In this document: positions 1 to 11,344 of the stretch, one piece after another
Position numbering within the stretch: position 1 is the first letter of the stretch
Layout of the letters: every line of letters begins with the position of its first letter
Position numbers and translations under genes: made by a program
The notes under the pieces: generated by a model
What the model saw: only the letters and a program-made list of their open reading frames with translations
Databases searched by the model: none
What the model was told of the DNA's origin: nothing
From: Glandiceps talaboti
Lineage: Eukaryota > Hemichordata > Enteropneusta > Spengelidae
NCBI RefSeq assembly: GCF_964340395.1
Contig: NC_135554.1
Span: 2,475,001 to 2,539,000 of the forward strand
Direction of reading: 5' to 3'
DNA length: 64,000 nt

Positions 1-1480
1 GGGGGGGGGGCAGGAAAAAAACCAAGTCAGAGATAATTTCTCCCCAGGGCTCCCCCCCTGCCGTAAATTCTGTCCGGTCCCTAAATAGCAACTACATAGG
101 GTTGAAATACTTTTGAAATATACTTTGATAGCATCTTGACAGTAAGAGGGGAAGAGCTTGAGACTGGGATATGTCCACCTCATGTGGGGGTCCGAGGGGT
201 CTCCCTCTAGAAGCCCTGGAGGATTTTTACTCTTGAAGCCAATATATATTTAATGATAGTATCATTGGTAGGGGAGATTTGGAGTTTAAGGCAATTTTAG
301 ACTATCTTGGTAAACGTTTCAAGTCTTTAAAAGACAATATCATATCAAATTAGAAAAGGGTGAAAATATTTAAGAAAAGTGTAATACCATTAGCACAGTA
401 AAAAGGTTGTTGGTGCATCTGATTGTTGGTTGAATGCACGAGTGACCTCTGGGGTGAGGGAGTCCTTGGGTTTTTCCCCCTGGCAGATCTGCAGTTTTTT
501 CTTCTATTAAGGCAATGTTTAGGTTATTCATAGCCTTTGTGGTAATATTTTAAAGCTTTGAATAGCTAACGTAAATGTGAGTTTTAAATGAGTTTCCTAT
601 GTCACATAAAAATGGCCGTAATATTGGTATAGGGGCATTAATAATATTGCATGTATAGTAAAGTCACCGGTATGTTAGAGAACTTTAGGTGGTCATACCT
701 AGTGTATAATAAAAACTGGAATCTGATGAGATGTGGTGATTTGTAGTGTCAATAACATATAGTGTCCAAAATAGAAAGTGTTATCAATCCCTTCTGACAA
801 GTTCATACTGACGAGTAGAACATTTTAGATTAACTTCTTTTATAAACTATCTATGAAGATTACCATTACGAAACCTTCAAGTTCACTTTTGCCCCAAAGT
901 GCAATATAAGTGAAGCATTGATTGTGAAAAATCCACGCATTTACATGACATGTTCTGTAGCTAGGTAATACATGTATATGTATATGTATAGTTATGTTTG
1001 AACTTATAAATGATATTAAAGAATTCATGTAAGAAACAGGGACAAGAACAAATATTGTCATGTAACACATTTCAGACAAGGCTATATGCCATTGTAGAAA
1101 AGGATTTTGGTCTTCCATCACAATCCAAAACACAATTACCCCCCCCCCCTCCCCTCCACAATTTTCAAAACAGCATGACCCCCCTACTGCAAATTTCAAA
1201 AACAGGGTGACCCCCCCCTTCAAATCCACCCCAGGCCGAAGAAACTGACCGGTCCCTAAGAGACACCGACCTGACAACCACACTACAGACAAATAACAAG
1301 ACTGAATCAGTGAATGGGTTTAGCGATCAGTTTTTTTTTTTGGCCGGGGGTGGGCCAGTGACTTCTTGTTCATGTTGTACTTAAAAATAGTGACCCCCTG
1401 CGATTCATCCACAAAACAATCCAAACCCCCCCCCCCCCCGACAAATAAAAAAAAACATTGACCCCCCCCGACATCTGTTG
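1..1480 (-). repeat. R1 dispersed G/C-run repeat, copy A (inverted)
   Basis: Non-coding dispersed repeat read on the minus strand. It has several blocks of C or G homopolymers (for example near 1141, 1211, 1428 and 1463) separated by a recurring motif of the form GGGACCGGTCAGTTT followed by CGGCC and a G run (seen near 60-90, 1237-1260 and 1325-1350). The stretch 445-1376 is the reverse complement of 7226-8158 with almost no visible differences, and 96-430 matches parts of copies at 4321-4480 and 47,340-47,570. The 150-residue minus-strand open frame at 840-1292 lies wholly inside the repeat and starts in the G-run module, so I do not regard it as a gene. Family unknown to me; a non-autonomous DNA transposon is likely. 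Confidence 0.75.
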
Positions 1481-1484
1481 ACAA

Positions 1485-2515
1485 GAAACATTCTTCTTAT
1501 TCTTGCAAAAGACACTCTAGATTCTCAAAGCACAATACAGCATACTGCATAGTTAATTTTACTTGTTACATTTACAGTAATTTTAAGTGTATCTGGTAAA
1601 TTGCTATCCCAAATCCATTGCTTCACTTGTATAAAGCTCTTTAGACAGGAACCCTATGAGAAGTATGATTGTCTGTTCATGAACATGCAAATTATTTATG
1701 GTTTAGTAACCAAAAGTTCTAGGATATCTCTTAGATTGAGTGAACTATTACCATTATAGATTAATTCACCTAATTATAAAGTACAATATTAGAAATGGCG
1801 TTAATATGATTGTAAACCTAGGGGTTTCAGTAAGTTTCAAAGTAGGGAGAGAACTTGAAATAGTGTTGGGAGAAGCGCACGCTACGTGCGTGTGTGCCTG
1901 CTATACAAGTGGGGGGGGGGGAGGTAAGAGCTGTTTGAAAATGAACACCTTTTGGAGGCAATTTAAAGCACCATTCGAAGTAAAACACAACTTAGTTATA
2001 TCAGAAAAGTATCACTAATTTTAAAGTTTAAATCATTTCAAGTCATATTGACACAAATAATAAAAAAAGATCAAGTACAAAGTGAGAACATTTTGGGAAA
2101 ACATGCACAGTGGAGGTCAGTTACCATTTAGATATACAAATTCATTAAATTATTTGAAAGTGTGTCTCTATTGGCTATGTTTGTGTGCAATTCCACATGT
2201 TCAGGTCAATGGAGGCACAGATTTTAGAGTCAATCCATCCAGTACGTAAATTTCAAGGTATTTCACATGCAAGTTTTTATGCCACATGATGACACAGTGC
2301 AACTCATGGCCTGCAATATTGAGAAGTCATTTCTAATAAAACTGTTGCTTAAAAGGTGCAATGTTATGTCTCCATGTCATATGCTTGGGATGTATCAAGA
2401 GACAAAGAGTTTATGTTATATTTGAATGTATATTTATAGCCATTGTTATATGGTTTATTGTATGCACATACATTTGATGTAAGTACAGCAGGGAATTCAT
2501 AATTTTGTTCAGTCT
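1485..2515. other. AT-rich spacer, no gene seen
   Basis: About 1 kb of unique-looking AT-rich sequence with one run of ten G at 1911-1921. The open frame at 1740-2018 has low-complexity composition and no recognisable protein features. I see no exon-like segment with good splice sites. Confidence 0.5.
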
Positions 2516-2519
2516 TTGA

Positions 2520-2602
2520 AAATAAGGTGACCCCCCCTCTTTGAGTCCCAAATTGAGGTGCCCCCCCCCTCCCGGCCGTAAAAACTGATCGCTCCCTAAA
2601 GT
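2520..2602 (-). repeat. R1 terminal-motif fragment
   Basis: Isolated short piece of the R1 family: two C runs and the motif GGCCGTAAAAACTGATCGCT followed by CCCTAAAG. The same arrangement occurs at 7255-7285 and, inverted, at 1320-1350. It shows that the motif block can occur alone. Confidence 0.6.
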
Positions 2603-2939
2603 TAATTCTGCTTCAAGTCAAATTCTTTATTTTCATCGAGAACAAAATGAGTATTTTAAATCGTCATACACATCATATTTTTTCATCAAAATCAAGGACT
2701 AAATCATATCAGACAAAGGACACTTAATGTATTATCAGTTATTAGTTTGATTTATCCTCAGTTCTAGAGATGAAAACACACATCGATTTGACGCGTAAAT
2801 AGATTTGTCGGGTTTTCTGACCTACAAGACAGCTAGCACATGAAAGTAGTAGTGGAATATTCATGACTCCTAAATTGTTTATTTCCTTCAGATAAATATA
2901 GTCATGAATTGATGTATATTTTTCATCTAATAAATATAG

Positions 2940-3104
2940 TCGTATTGCCCCGGATCGGAGCGCGGCAACGACTAGATAAAACGTAGGGAAAAAAGGCGCA
3001 AGCGACTGTCGACAGTCTAGAGGAAGCGCGAAGCGAAGTACTATGACGTCAATGTGACGTCTCGTGATGCATGATGCAACGTTTACGTAGCCAGTAGAAC
3101 TAAA
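2940..3104 (+). promoter_or_regulatory. Putative promoter with tandem CRE sites
   Basis: A GC-richer island, with CpGs such as GCGCGAAGCG, in otherwise AT-rich DNA. A perfect palindromic cAMP-response element TGACGTCA lies at 3044-3051 and a half-variant TGACGTCT at 3055-3062, 43-60 bp upstream of the ATG at 3105. CRE sites close to the start site are typical of CREB/ATF-regulated animal promoters. No clear TATA box is placed correctly. The promoter role is inferred from composition and position only. Confidence 0.4.
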
Positions 3105-3290
3105 ATGTTTTCTAATATCTTCAGTGGAAAGAAATTTTGTCGATCAGACACTGACTATTTTCAAATTCTTAAAACATCTGAGAAAACTGAAGAGAGGAAG
3201 CAAAATGTGACACTGGCAGACAAGATAGACGTACGGAACATGTACAGGAGGCGAGGCACACCATGTGGTGCAAACTGGACATCGACCGTG
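3105..3290 (+). CDS. Putative 5' coding exon, interrupted by a foldback element
   Basis: An ATG at 3105 opens a frame whose first 62 codons (up to about 3290) are of ordinary protein-like composition: an aromatic and basic N-terminus, then an acidic/basic helical part (TSEKTEERKQN, LADKIDVRNMYRRR). I do not recognise the protein. The frame runs on for 16 codons into the inverted arm of the foldback element starting at 3291, so its annotated end at 3338 is not the natural end. Joining the flanks across the duplicated 7-mer keeps the frame open for 14 more codons to a TAA near 5887, with a possible donor (CAC|GTATAAG) around 5848. The CpG/CRE region upstream supports a first exon. It could also be a chance open frame. 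Confidence 0.4.
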
Positions 3291-3365
3291 TATAGCGTAG
3301 AATGCCTGCCAATATTCGAAAATACAATACTGCAATGACTATATGCAATACTGCAATACTGCAAT

Positions 3366-3605
3366 GACTATATGCCGATATGACTACATGAGATGACTAC
3401 ATGCGATATGACTACATGAGGTGACTACATGCGATGTGACTACATGAGATGACTACATGTGATATGACTACATGAGATGACTACATGCGATATGACTACA
3501 TGAGATGACTACATGCGATATGACTACATGAGATGACTACATGCGATATGACTACATGAGATGACTACATGCGATATGACTACATGAGATGTCTACATGC
3601 AATAC
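3366..3605 (+). repeat. 28-bp subrepeats, left foldback arm
   Basis: About eight tandem copies of a 28-bp unit, GATATGACTACATGAG followed by ATGACTACATGC. The unit is itself two diverged 14-mers sharing TGACTACATG. It is the reverse complement of the array at 5225-5715. Confidence 0.9.
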
Positions 3606-3824
3606 TGCGATGCGAGATGATGACATGATATGCGGCGATTTTGTAATGACGTTATGCCATTCGTAGATTATTCAATACGCATAATACGAGTATTAATATG
3701 AAACAGACTAGGGAGTACTCTTCAGCATGTTGCACGTGGTAAGGGGTGGACCATTTGATATCCTGGGGGGTTGGAAGATTTCGGGGGAAAAAAATCCAAA
3801 ATGGATTTGCTTGAAAAAAAATCC

Positions 3825-5047
3825 GGATATGAGAGGGTGATGAAAAAAAAAGATGGACCACTGCTGCTAGAAAAAAAAATGTCTTGGCAGGGAAATGATG
3901 CACAGGTTCGAGTATACTGTTCAACTTGCTCGTACCTCTCCAACCAGGTCACTTGTCAAATCATGACAAACAGTTTCAAACACATGTCAGGGACCAGTCA
4001 GTTTCGTTAGCCTGTGGTACATATATATATATTTGTTCTTGTCTGTTTCTTTCATAAATGGTTTAAATATTACTTCATGTAAGGGTTCAAACATAACTAT
4101 ACATAAAATTATACATTTAAAAAGTTATATTTACTTTAGCTTTTCGATGCTTGGCAATATATATCTCAGAGGCTATGAATAACCTAAAAAATTGCCTAAA
4201 TAGAAACAAAAAACTGCAGAACTGATCTAGCAGGGGGGGGGGGCCTTGGACTCCATCACCCCAGAGGCCACTCATTCGTTAAACCAACAATAAGATTCAC
4301 CAAAATTGGGAAAAAAACTTGAAAAGCTTCTAGGGGAGACCCCCTAGGACCCCCATAAGAGGTAGACATGTCCAAGCCTCAAATCAAAGTTCTTTCCTCC
4401 AACTCTTACTGTCAAGATGCTATGAAACTTTATTTCAAAAATGTTTTAACCTCCAGAGTTGCTTTTTACATGTTAGAGCTGTCTTGTAAAATTTGTAAAT
4501 TATTGTCTGAAAGTGTCTGTGAATAGCCTAAACATTGCCTTTAGAAGTAAAAATCCTCCAGGGCTTCTGGGGGGAGACCCCCTAGAACCCCCCCTCCCCC
4601 ATTCACACACACTCACACAAGAGGTGGACATATCCCAGTCTCAAAGCTCTTCCTTCTACAGCTTACTGTCAGATGCTATGAAACTTTATTCAGGGGGGTC
4701 AGTGACTTTTTGTTGGCCCAATGGAAAAAAAACACTGACACCCCCCATCCCCCAAGCTCAGGAGAAACTGACCGGTCTATCTGAATGTTTGAGCTCCCCA
4801 ATCAAGTTTCCGATTTGTATTTTCAGTGTGTCACCATACCATGGCATAAAAACTGTCAACGATGTTTATTTAATTGAAAATCAAACATGTATGAAATATG
4901 TAGTTTTCTAAATATAATCTGTGTGTGATAGAACAGCATCTTTTTACTCTCTGTATTACCGTGTGCCAAAACCAAACAGAAAATTGTGGCAACAAATGTA
5001 GGTGTTCAACATTGACGTAAAAAAAAAATCCGGATATCTCAAAGAAG
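3825..5047 (+). repeat. R1 copy B, core of the foldback element
   Basis: Begins at the CGGATATGAG junction and ends at ATCCGGATATCTCAAAGAAGC. The same start, end and order of parts recur at 46,437-48,077, where the foldback arms are missing. Relative to that copy, B lacks an internal stretch of about 400 bp (corresponding to roughly 46,745-47,148). It contains the motif block CAGTGACTTTTTGTTGGCCC and GAAACTGACCGGTC (4690-4775). The 132-residue open frame at 4513-4911 lies within the repeat and has a near copy at 47,531-47,941 that differs by indels, so it is not considered a gene. Confidence 0.75.
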
Positions 5048-5224
5048 CAAAGAAAAAAAAGTTGCCAGCATAGGCGAAGGAAAAAAAATAATTCTCAGGC
5101 AAGCAGGTGGGAAAAAAAAAATGACTCTCAACCAATCTTCCAAGCCCCCCCCCCAGGATATCGAATGGTCTACCCCTTATGCATATTGAATAATCTACGA
5201 ATGGCATAACATCATTACAATATC

Positions 5225-5715
5225 ACCGCATATCATGTCATCATCTCGCATCGCAGTATTGCATGTAGTCATCTCATGTAGTCATATCGCATGTAGTCAT
5301 CTCATGTAGTCACATCGCATGTAGTCATCTCATGTAGTCACATCGCATGTAGTCATATCGCATGTAGTCACATCTCATGTAGTCATCTCATGTAGTCATA
5401 TCGCATGTAGTCATCTCATGTAGTCATCTCATGTAATCATATCGCATGTAGTCATCTCATGTAGTCATATCGCATGTAGTCACCTCATGTAGTCATATTG
5501 CATGTAGTCATCTCATGTAGTCATATCGCATGTAGTCATCTCATGTAGTCATATCGCATATAATCATCTCATGTAGTCATATCGCATGTAGTCAACTCAT
5601 GTAGTCACATCGCATGTATGTAGTCACATCGCATGTAGTCATCTCATGTAGTCATATCGCATGTAGTCACCTCATGTAGTCATATTGCATGTAGTCACCT
5701 CATGTAGTCATATCG
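5225..5715 (-). repeat. 28-bp subrepeats, right foldback arm
   Basis: Inverted counterpart of 3366-3605, read here as CATGTAGTCATCTCATGTAG repeats, with roughly twice as many units. The unequal arm lengths indicate expansion or contraction of the array after the element formed. Confidence 0.9.
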
Positions 5716-5844
5716 CATATAGTCATTGTAGTATTGCATATAGTCATTGCAGTATTGCATGTAATCATTGCAGTATTGCATATAATCATTGCAGTATTGT
5801 ATTTTCGAATATTGGCAGGCATTCTACGCCATAGGACCGTGCGT

Positions 5845-6730
5845 GTCACGTATAAGGCATCAGATGTAATACATGCATGTAGCTAACCAAATATTCTTGG
5901 AATGCAGCCTTTCTTGTAACAAGTATTGCAAATTGTCAGAAACCTGAGGATTTTATGACTGAATATGTTTCGATCAAGAACTCCCATACTAGCTTTCAGT
6001 TAAATTTTCTGATGGCCGGGAAGCAAGACATTTTTGAAACATTTAGTACGACATTTGATACTGATAAGCGACGGTGATGACGGCTACAGTGATATAATTC
6101 ATAAACAAATCTAACGTTGGCAACACTTTTATTTCTGTAATGATCCTCAAATCTCAAGGACAACGTTACTGTCTATGTTGTCCACATAGATCATACATCA
6201 CTATACCTGTCGACTGTTCTCTACGATCTCTAGCTCTGTGCATGTTGTGGAGATGAACGTAACGCGAACTAACTAGACTACAAGTACAACCATGGCGGCA
6301 TCAGAAAATATTTGTTTCATTCGAATTTGAGAGTTGAGAAATCGCATTAAATTCTTTCCAGATTTCTCAAAAATCGTTTCCATATGTTTTGGCACTATCC
6401 GGCATTAACCCTCGTCATGTAAATGACATCGACTGACATCGTAGTCAAACATACGGAGACAGAGCGGAGACCAAACTAGAGTCGGTACTCACCCCACCAC
6501 GACGTATGCATTTTTGCGTTTGTTTTGAAATAGCTGGGGTGGTACTCGTACACATCGGGATAACTCGGAGAAGCACATAAACTTTGTGATTTTATTGACT
6601 GTTTTCTGAGATGAGACATTGGGTTTGGAAATACAAGTTTAATCAATCATAAAACAGCCATAACAGATACTTTCAAAGAACTAACACGGAAGGAAAATAA
6701 CGGGAACATCAATGACATTTCTACCGAACT
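5845..6730. other. Unique spacer downstream of the foldback element
   Basis: Non-repetitive sequence with scattered CpG. It includes a short ATG frame in good context at 6292 (ACCATGGCGGC) that stops after 12 codons, and an imperfect inverted pair of CACCCCACC / GGGGTGGTACT near 6490-6545. No supported gene. It may be the continuation of the locus interrupted at 3290. Confidence 0.4.
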
Positions 6731-6732
6731 CG

Positions 6733-6880
6733 AGATCGCACGTAGCTAGCTAGCCCTGCTTACAGGCGGTGCACGAGTCTATATTGCTGACTTGACTCTA
6801 AACACATAGTAGGGACAATTGTCAGAATCGAGTCCCGGATTACTCCGTATGCAAGCAGGACTAGTAGCTAGCTACCTAGT
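6733..6880. mobile_element. Short TIR element (MITE) with CTGCTTGCATACGG ends, copy 1
   Basis: Imperfect terminal inverted repeats: GTAGCTAGCTAG..CCTGCTTACAGGCGG on the left against the reverse complement of CCGTATGCAAGCAGGACTAG..TAGCTAGCTAC on the right. The inside carries GCGGTGCACGAGTCTA..ATTGCTGAC. Related segments occur at 39,525-39,665 and 48,235-48,312. No coding capacity. Confidence 0.55.
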
Positions 6881-6934
6881 GTACAGTAAGTATGGAAGTG
6901 TAAAACTTAGTCCGCTCTGGTCCGTGCGATACTT

Positions 6935-8158
6935 GTGAAGTTAAGGGACCGGACAGAATTTACGGCAGGGGGGGGGGGCCCTGGGGAGAAATTATCTCTG
7001 ACTTGTTTTTTTTCCTGGCCCCCCATCCACTGTGACCAAAATTTCACAGCCCCCCCCTTTCAAAAGTATAAAAATTTCATGGCCCCCCAAAAAAATAAAA
7101 GAAGGAAAAAAAGTGCACAATATCCTGCCCCCTACAATAACTAAAAAGAGTACACATTTTTTTGTTACTGTAGCACAACTGTAATATTTCTTTTGGTACT
7201 ACTATTATGTTACTATTTCAGCATGAACATGAACAAGAAGTCACTGGCCCACCCCCGGCCGTAAAAACTGATCGCTAAACCCATTCACTGATTCAGTCTT
7301 GTTATTTGTCTGTAGTGTGGTTGTCACGGTCGGTGTCTCTTAGGGACAGGTCAGTTTCTTCGGCCTGGGGTGGATTTGAAGGGGGGGGGGGGTCACCCTG
7401 TTTTTGAAATTTGCAGTAGGGGGGTCATGCTGTTTTGAAAATTGTGGAGGGGAGGGGGGGGGGTAATTGTGTTTTGGATTGTGATGGAAGACCAAAATCC
7501 TTTTCTACAATGGCATATAGCCTTGTCTGAAATGTGTTACATGACAATATTTGTTCTTGTCCCTGTTTCTTACATGAATTCTTTAATATCATTTATAAGT
7601 TCAAACATAACTATACATATACATATACATGTATTACCTAGCTACAGAACATGTCATGTAAATGCTTGGCTTTTTCACAATCAATGCTTCACTTATATTG
7701 CACTTTGGGGCAAAAGTGAACTTGAAGGTTTCGTAATGGTAATCTTAATAGATAGTTTATAAAAGAAGTTAATCTAAAATGTTCTACTCGTCAGTATGAA
7801 CTTGTCAGAAGGGATTGATAACACTTTCTATTTTGGACACTATATGTTATTGACACTACAAATCACCACATCTCATCAGATTCCAGTTTTTATTATACAC
7901 TAGGTATGACCACCTAAAGTTCTCTAACATACCGGTGACTTTACTATACATGCAATATTATTAATGCCCCTATACCAATATTACGGCCATTTTTATGTGA
8001 CATAGGAAACTCATTTAAAACTCACATTTACGTTAGCTATTCAAAGCTTTAAAATATTACCACAAAGGCTATGAATAACCTAAACATTGCCTTAATAGAA
8101 GAAAAAACTGCAGATCTGCCAGGGGGAAAAACCCAAGGACTCCCTCACCCCAGAGGTC
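6935..8158 (+). repeat. R1 copy C
   Basis: Plus-orientation R1 copy. The first part (6940-7030) is the inverse of 1-90 (GGGACCGGACAGAATTTACGG plus a G run). From 7226 to 8158 it is the inverse of 445-1376 with almost no differences. It ends abruptly at a (TCAA)n tract that replaces the expected continuation seen in copy A at 100-440. The 106-residue frame at 7442-7762 is the same non-genic frame as in copy A. Confidence 0.75.
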
Positions 8159-8162
8159 TTTG

Positions 8163-8258
<96 letters not shown>

Positions 8259-8385
8259 CTTGTTGGTTGGTTGGTTGGTTGGCTGGTCGGTTGGTTGACT
8301 GACTGACTGACTGACTGACTGACTGACTGACTGACTGGCTGGCTGACTGACTGACTGACTGACTGACTGACTGACTGACGGAGTG
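8159..8385 (+). repeat. Compound microsatellite (TCAA)n-(TTGG)n-(GACT)n
   Basis: About 24 TCAA units, then TTGG/TCGG units, then about 20 GACT units with a few GGCT variants. Both long open frames here (8071-8298 plus, 8251-8487 minus) are translations of this microsatellite. Confidence 0.95.
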
Positions 8386-8389
8386 ATGG

Positions 8390-9480
8390 AAAGACGGGCG
8401 TATGGAGAGTAGTCTATCAGCTAGCCCTCGGATGTTCTTCCGATAAAATACGACACACAGCCGAACAACGTTCGGGCAAGCCCTCACATGCGAACTTCGT
8501 TCGCTTATAGTTATAGCATCGAAAGAAAGCCCGAACGTCTAGCAGCAAGACTATATGGAGGGTAGCTAAAAAGTAATTTCAATCTGTTTTCTAACCTGAT
8601 TTTATCTAGAGTTCTTAAATCTTACTTCCTCTAGTGTACAAGCGGCGAATGTACGAGTTGTTTGTGATTGTGAAGGCTTCTGAGTGATGAATGAATATAC
8701 GAACTAGCACCATCAATCCATCACTTGATCAACACTTAGTGCTTGTATGATCGAATGTATATATTTTAATCATTGCGGACAAAGTGTTGGTTGGTTGGTT
8801 AGCTGGTCGGTTGACTGCCAACAAACTGATTTCTCTAGAAATCTTAGAAACGGCGATTTCACAACCCATTTTATGGTGCATTCAAAAAATTGAAAGCTTC
8901 ATAATTGCTTGAGAAGTAATTGGTATGAGTAATTTTTAAAAACAAGTTAGATAGTATATCAATAAGTCTACAGGGACATATTCTTGTCCGTGAGTGTGAA
9001 GAGATTAATATGCATAAAGGCGAATATTTCAGACATCATACATTACGGACACTTGGTGTTATGGATACTGTATATCGCTATATCTCACCAAAGTCTAGCG
9101 ACACACACACCAGTTTCCATTTTCGATTATTGTTGGTCTGTGAACTAATTGTACTTATGTATAAAAAGAAACATAATCACTTGCCAATATTTGCCTGATG
9201 GTTTTATTAACACAAGCCTATGACAGGCCAACCAACGATAAACTCTGATATGTAAAGGAAGAATTTTGGAGTTGAATCATAGAAGTAAATACATAACAAT
9301 ATAGTTCTGTATCAATTTTTGGTGCTAAATACCGACGCAAAACTTCCCTGGCTTACTTGTAGAATAAGTTCTTACACAGGGAATTTTAATAAAGTTTCTT
9401 AGATCCAGGTGTTTAATTTGTTGAAATCTAGGATTGGTGAAGATGAGGCATTGATTGTAAATTTTTATTGTCAGTTTTAC
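8390..9480. other. Unique AT-rich spacer
   Basis: No supported gene. A second short TTGG/GGTCGGTTGACTG tract at 8785-8818 echoes the microsatellite at 8261-8300. Open frames at 9010-9198 and 9325-9507 are short and featureless. Confidence 0.5.
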
Positions 9481-9483
9481 TTC

Positions 9484-10018
9484 AAATGTCGTTACAAATG
9501 TCGGCAATTGTGTTACAAATGTCTTTAGTTTATTACAAATGTCGTCAATTTTATTACAAATGTCGTTAGTTTATTACAAATGTCGGCAATTTTATTACAA
9601 ATGTTGTTAGTTTATTACAAATGTCGGCAATTTTATTACAAATGTCGTTAGTTTTTTTACAAATGTCAGTAATTTTATTACAAATGTCGTTAGTTTATTA
9701 CAAATGTCGGCAATGTTATTACAAATGTTGGCAATTTTATTACAAATGTCGTTAGTTTATTACAAATGTCGGCAATTTTATTACAAATGTCGGCAATTTT
9801 ATTACAATTATCGTTAGTTTACTACAAATGTCGGCAATTTTATTACAAATGTCATTAGTTTATTACAAATGTCAGCAATTTTATTACAAATGTCATAGTT
9901 TATTACAAATGTCGGCAATTTTATTACAATTATCGTTAGTTTATTACAAATGTCAGCAATTTTATTAATACAAATGTCGTCAGTTTATTACAAATGTCGG
10001 CAATTTTATTACAAGTTT
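9484..10018 (+). repeat. 20-bp tandem repeat TTATTACAAATGTCGGCAAT
   Basis: About 27 units of roughly 20 bp. Two unit types alternate for long stretches, one ending CGGCAATT and one ending CGTTAGT, giving a 40-41-bp dimer. Diverged copies of the same unit reappear at 11,345-11,560. Confidence 0.92.
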
Positions 10019-10019
10019 T

Positions 10020-10630
10020 CAACATCTTTATTACAAGTATATTCGTAATTGATACAAGTCTCTGTAAATATACAAAACAAGTTGTAATGTTATATATAGT
10101 GGCCACAACAACATTTGGCTGTGCTATTATAAAACCTTCTACAAGTTCAAAATTGAAATACACAAAATAATGATTTAATTGAAATGGAGATAAGATTTCA
10201 TTATTTTAGAGAAAGGGATTGGGGAGACGTTATTCTCCCCTTTTTTTCTGTCTTTCATCTAAATCAGAACTCATGAACTCATTCCCGGCTCTACTGGTCA
10301 ACTATCCCTGAAATCCCTTCCCTATCAGATTTAAAATGATGAACTACTACCTATAGTGCACAGCTCACTAAACCATGCACATCCTCGAAAACGCCACTAA
10401 AATTGAATAGACTGACGAAGAATAGAAAATCACTGTAATGATATAAGGGGGATGCTGTACTCAAACATTGATGGTATAAGTCAAATCGATACACATTAGT
10501 GGCGACAAAGCTCACAAATTTCATGTAAATGTCATGCAAACACATATTTTCTAATATATTCTGTCGAATTGCTCAGTATCCCCGGCAGCTTGCAAAATAT
10601 AACAAAACTCCGCTAAGAATTACACAGTGT
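10020..10630. other. Spacer between tandem repeats
   Basis: Unique sequence, no supported gene. The small minus-strand frames at 9936-10,163 and 10,351-10,545 have no recognisable features. Confidence 0.4.
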
Positions 10631-10633
10631 ACA

Positions 10634-10915
10634 TTCATTCATTCATTCAGTCATTCATTCATTCATCCATCCATCCATCCATCCAACCATCCATTAATTA
10701 ATTTGTTCATTCATTCATTCATTCATTCATTCATTCATTCATTCATTCATTCATTCATTCATTCCTTCATCCATCCATCCATCCATCCATCCATCCAGCC
10801 ATCAATTAATTAATTAGTTCCTTCAAATGAATGGCATCCACCCATCAATTAACTAATCAATTAATTTGTTCGTTCATTCATTCATTCATTCATTCATTCA
10901 TTCATCCATCCATTT
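10634..10915 (+). repeat. (ATTC)n / (ATCC)n microsatellites
   Basis: Two blocks (10,634-10,800 and 10,870-10,915) of ATTC units grading into ATCC units, separated by AATTAATTAATTAGTTC-type spacer. The Ser/Ile/His-rich open frames across this stretch are translations of the microsatellite. Confidence 0.95.
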
Positions 10916-10984
10916 CTTTGTTCGTTAATTCGTTCGTTTGTTTGTTGAATCATTCTTACACTTCCTCATCACATCACATACCAT

Positions 10985-11021
10985 ACCATACATACATACA
11001 TACATACATACATACATACAT

Positions 11022-11092
<71 letters not shown>

Positions 11093-11140
11093 TACATACA
11101 TACATACATACATACATACATACATACATACATACATACA

Positions 11141-11168
<28 letters not shown>
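10985..11168 (+). repeat. (CATA)n-(CA)n-(CATA)n microsatellite
   Basis: CATA units flank a central block of about 24 CA dinucleotides. All Tyr/Ile/His/Thr or Met/Tyr/Val/Cys frames on both strands here are artefacts of the repeat. Confidence 0.97.
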
Positions 11169-11173
<5 letters not shown>

Positions 11174-11344
11174 GGGGATTGATTGAAATAATAATAACTT
11201 GTTTAATTGTTCAATTAATTATTATATTAACCAATTCAATTAATGCTTGTTAAATCTACTTTCGTTTGACGTGATGTTTTTGCAATCTTGTATTTCTTTA
11301 TTTAGATAACCCATGTTTTAGTGTGAAAGGAAGGACCCTCCTTA

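Larger units (their letters stand above)
3291..5834. mobile_element. Foldback-type transposon with subrepeat-built inverted arms
   Basis: The outer ends are inverted copies: TATAGCGTAGAATGCCTGCC on the left, and on the right the same sequence inverted with one or two mismatches (CTATGGCGTAGAATGCC). Each arm continues with the same order of parts: about 70 bp of ACTGCAATGACTATATG repeats, a block of 28-bp tandem subrepeats, a short unique part containing CGTAGATTATTCAATACGC, and a G- or A-run stretch. GACCGTG is present directly outside both ends (3284-3290 and 5835-5841), which fits a 7-bp target duplication. The centre (3825-5047) is an R1 copy. No transposase frame is visible, so the element is non-autonomous. 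Long inverted repeats made of short tandem units are the hallmark of foldback elements (Drosophila FB, sea-urchin TU). Confidence 0.7.

Noticed and set aside
840-1292. 150-residue minus-strand open frame
   Set aside because: It lies wholly in the R1 repeat, includes G-run translation, and has a near-copy in the other inverted arm (7442-7762). No domain is visible, and the related R1 copies break the frame by indels.
4513-4911. 132-residue open frame and its near-copy at 47,531-47,941
   Set aside because: Both are inside R1 copies. The two translations differ by frame-changing indels around the C runs, so there is no sign of coding constraint.
6292-6330. ATG in good context (ACCATGGCGGC) as a gene start
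   Set aside because: The frame stops after 12 codons, with no donor site in between. A YY1-like motif by chance, or an upstream frame at best.
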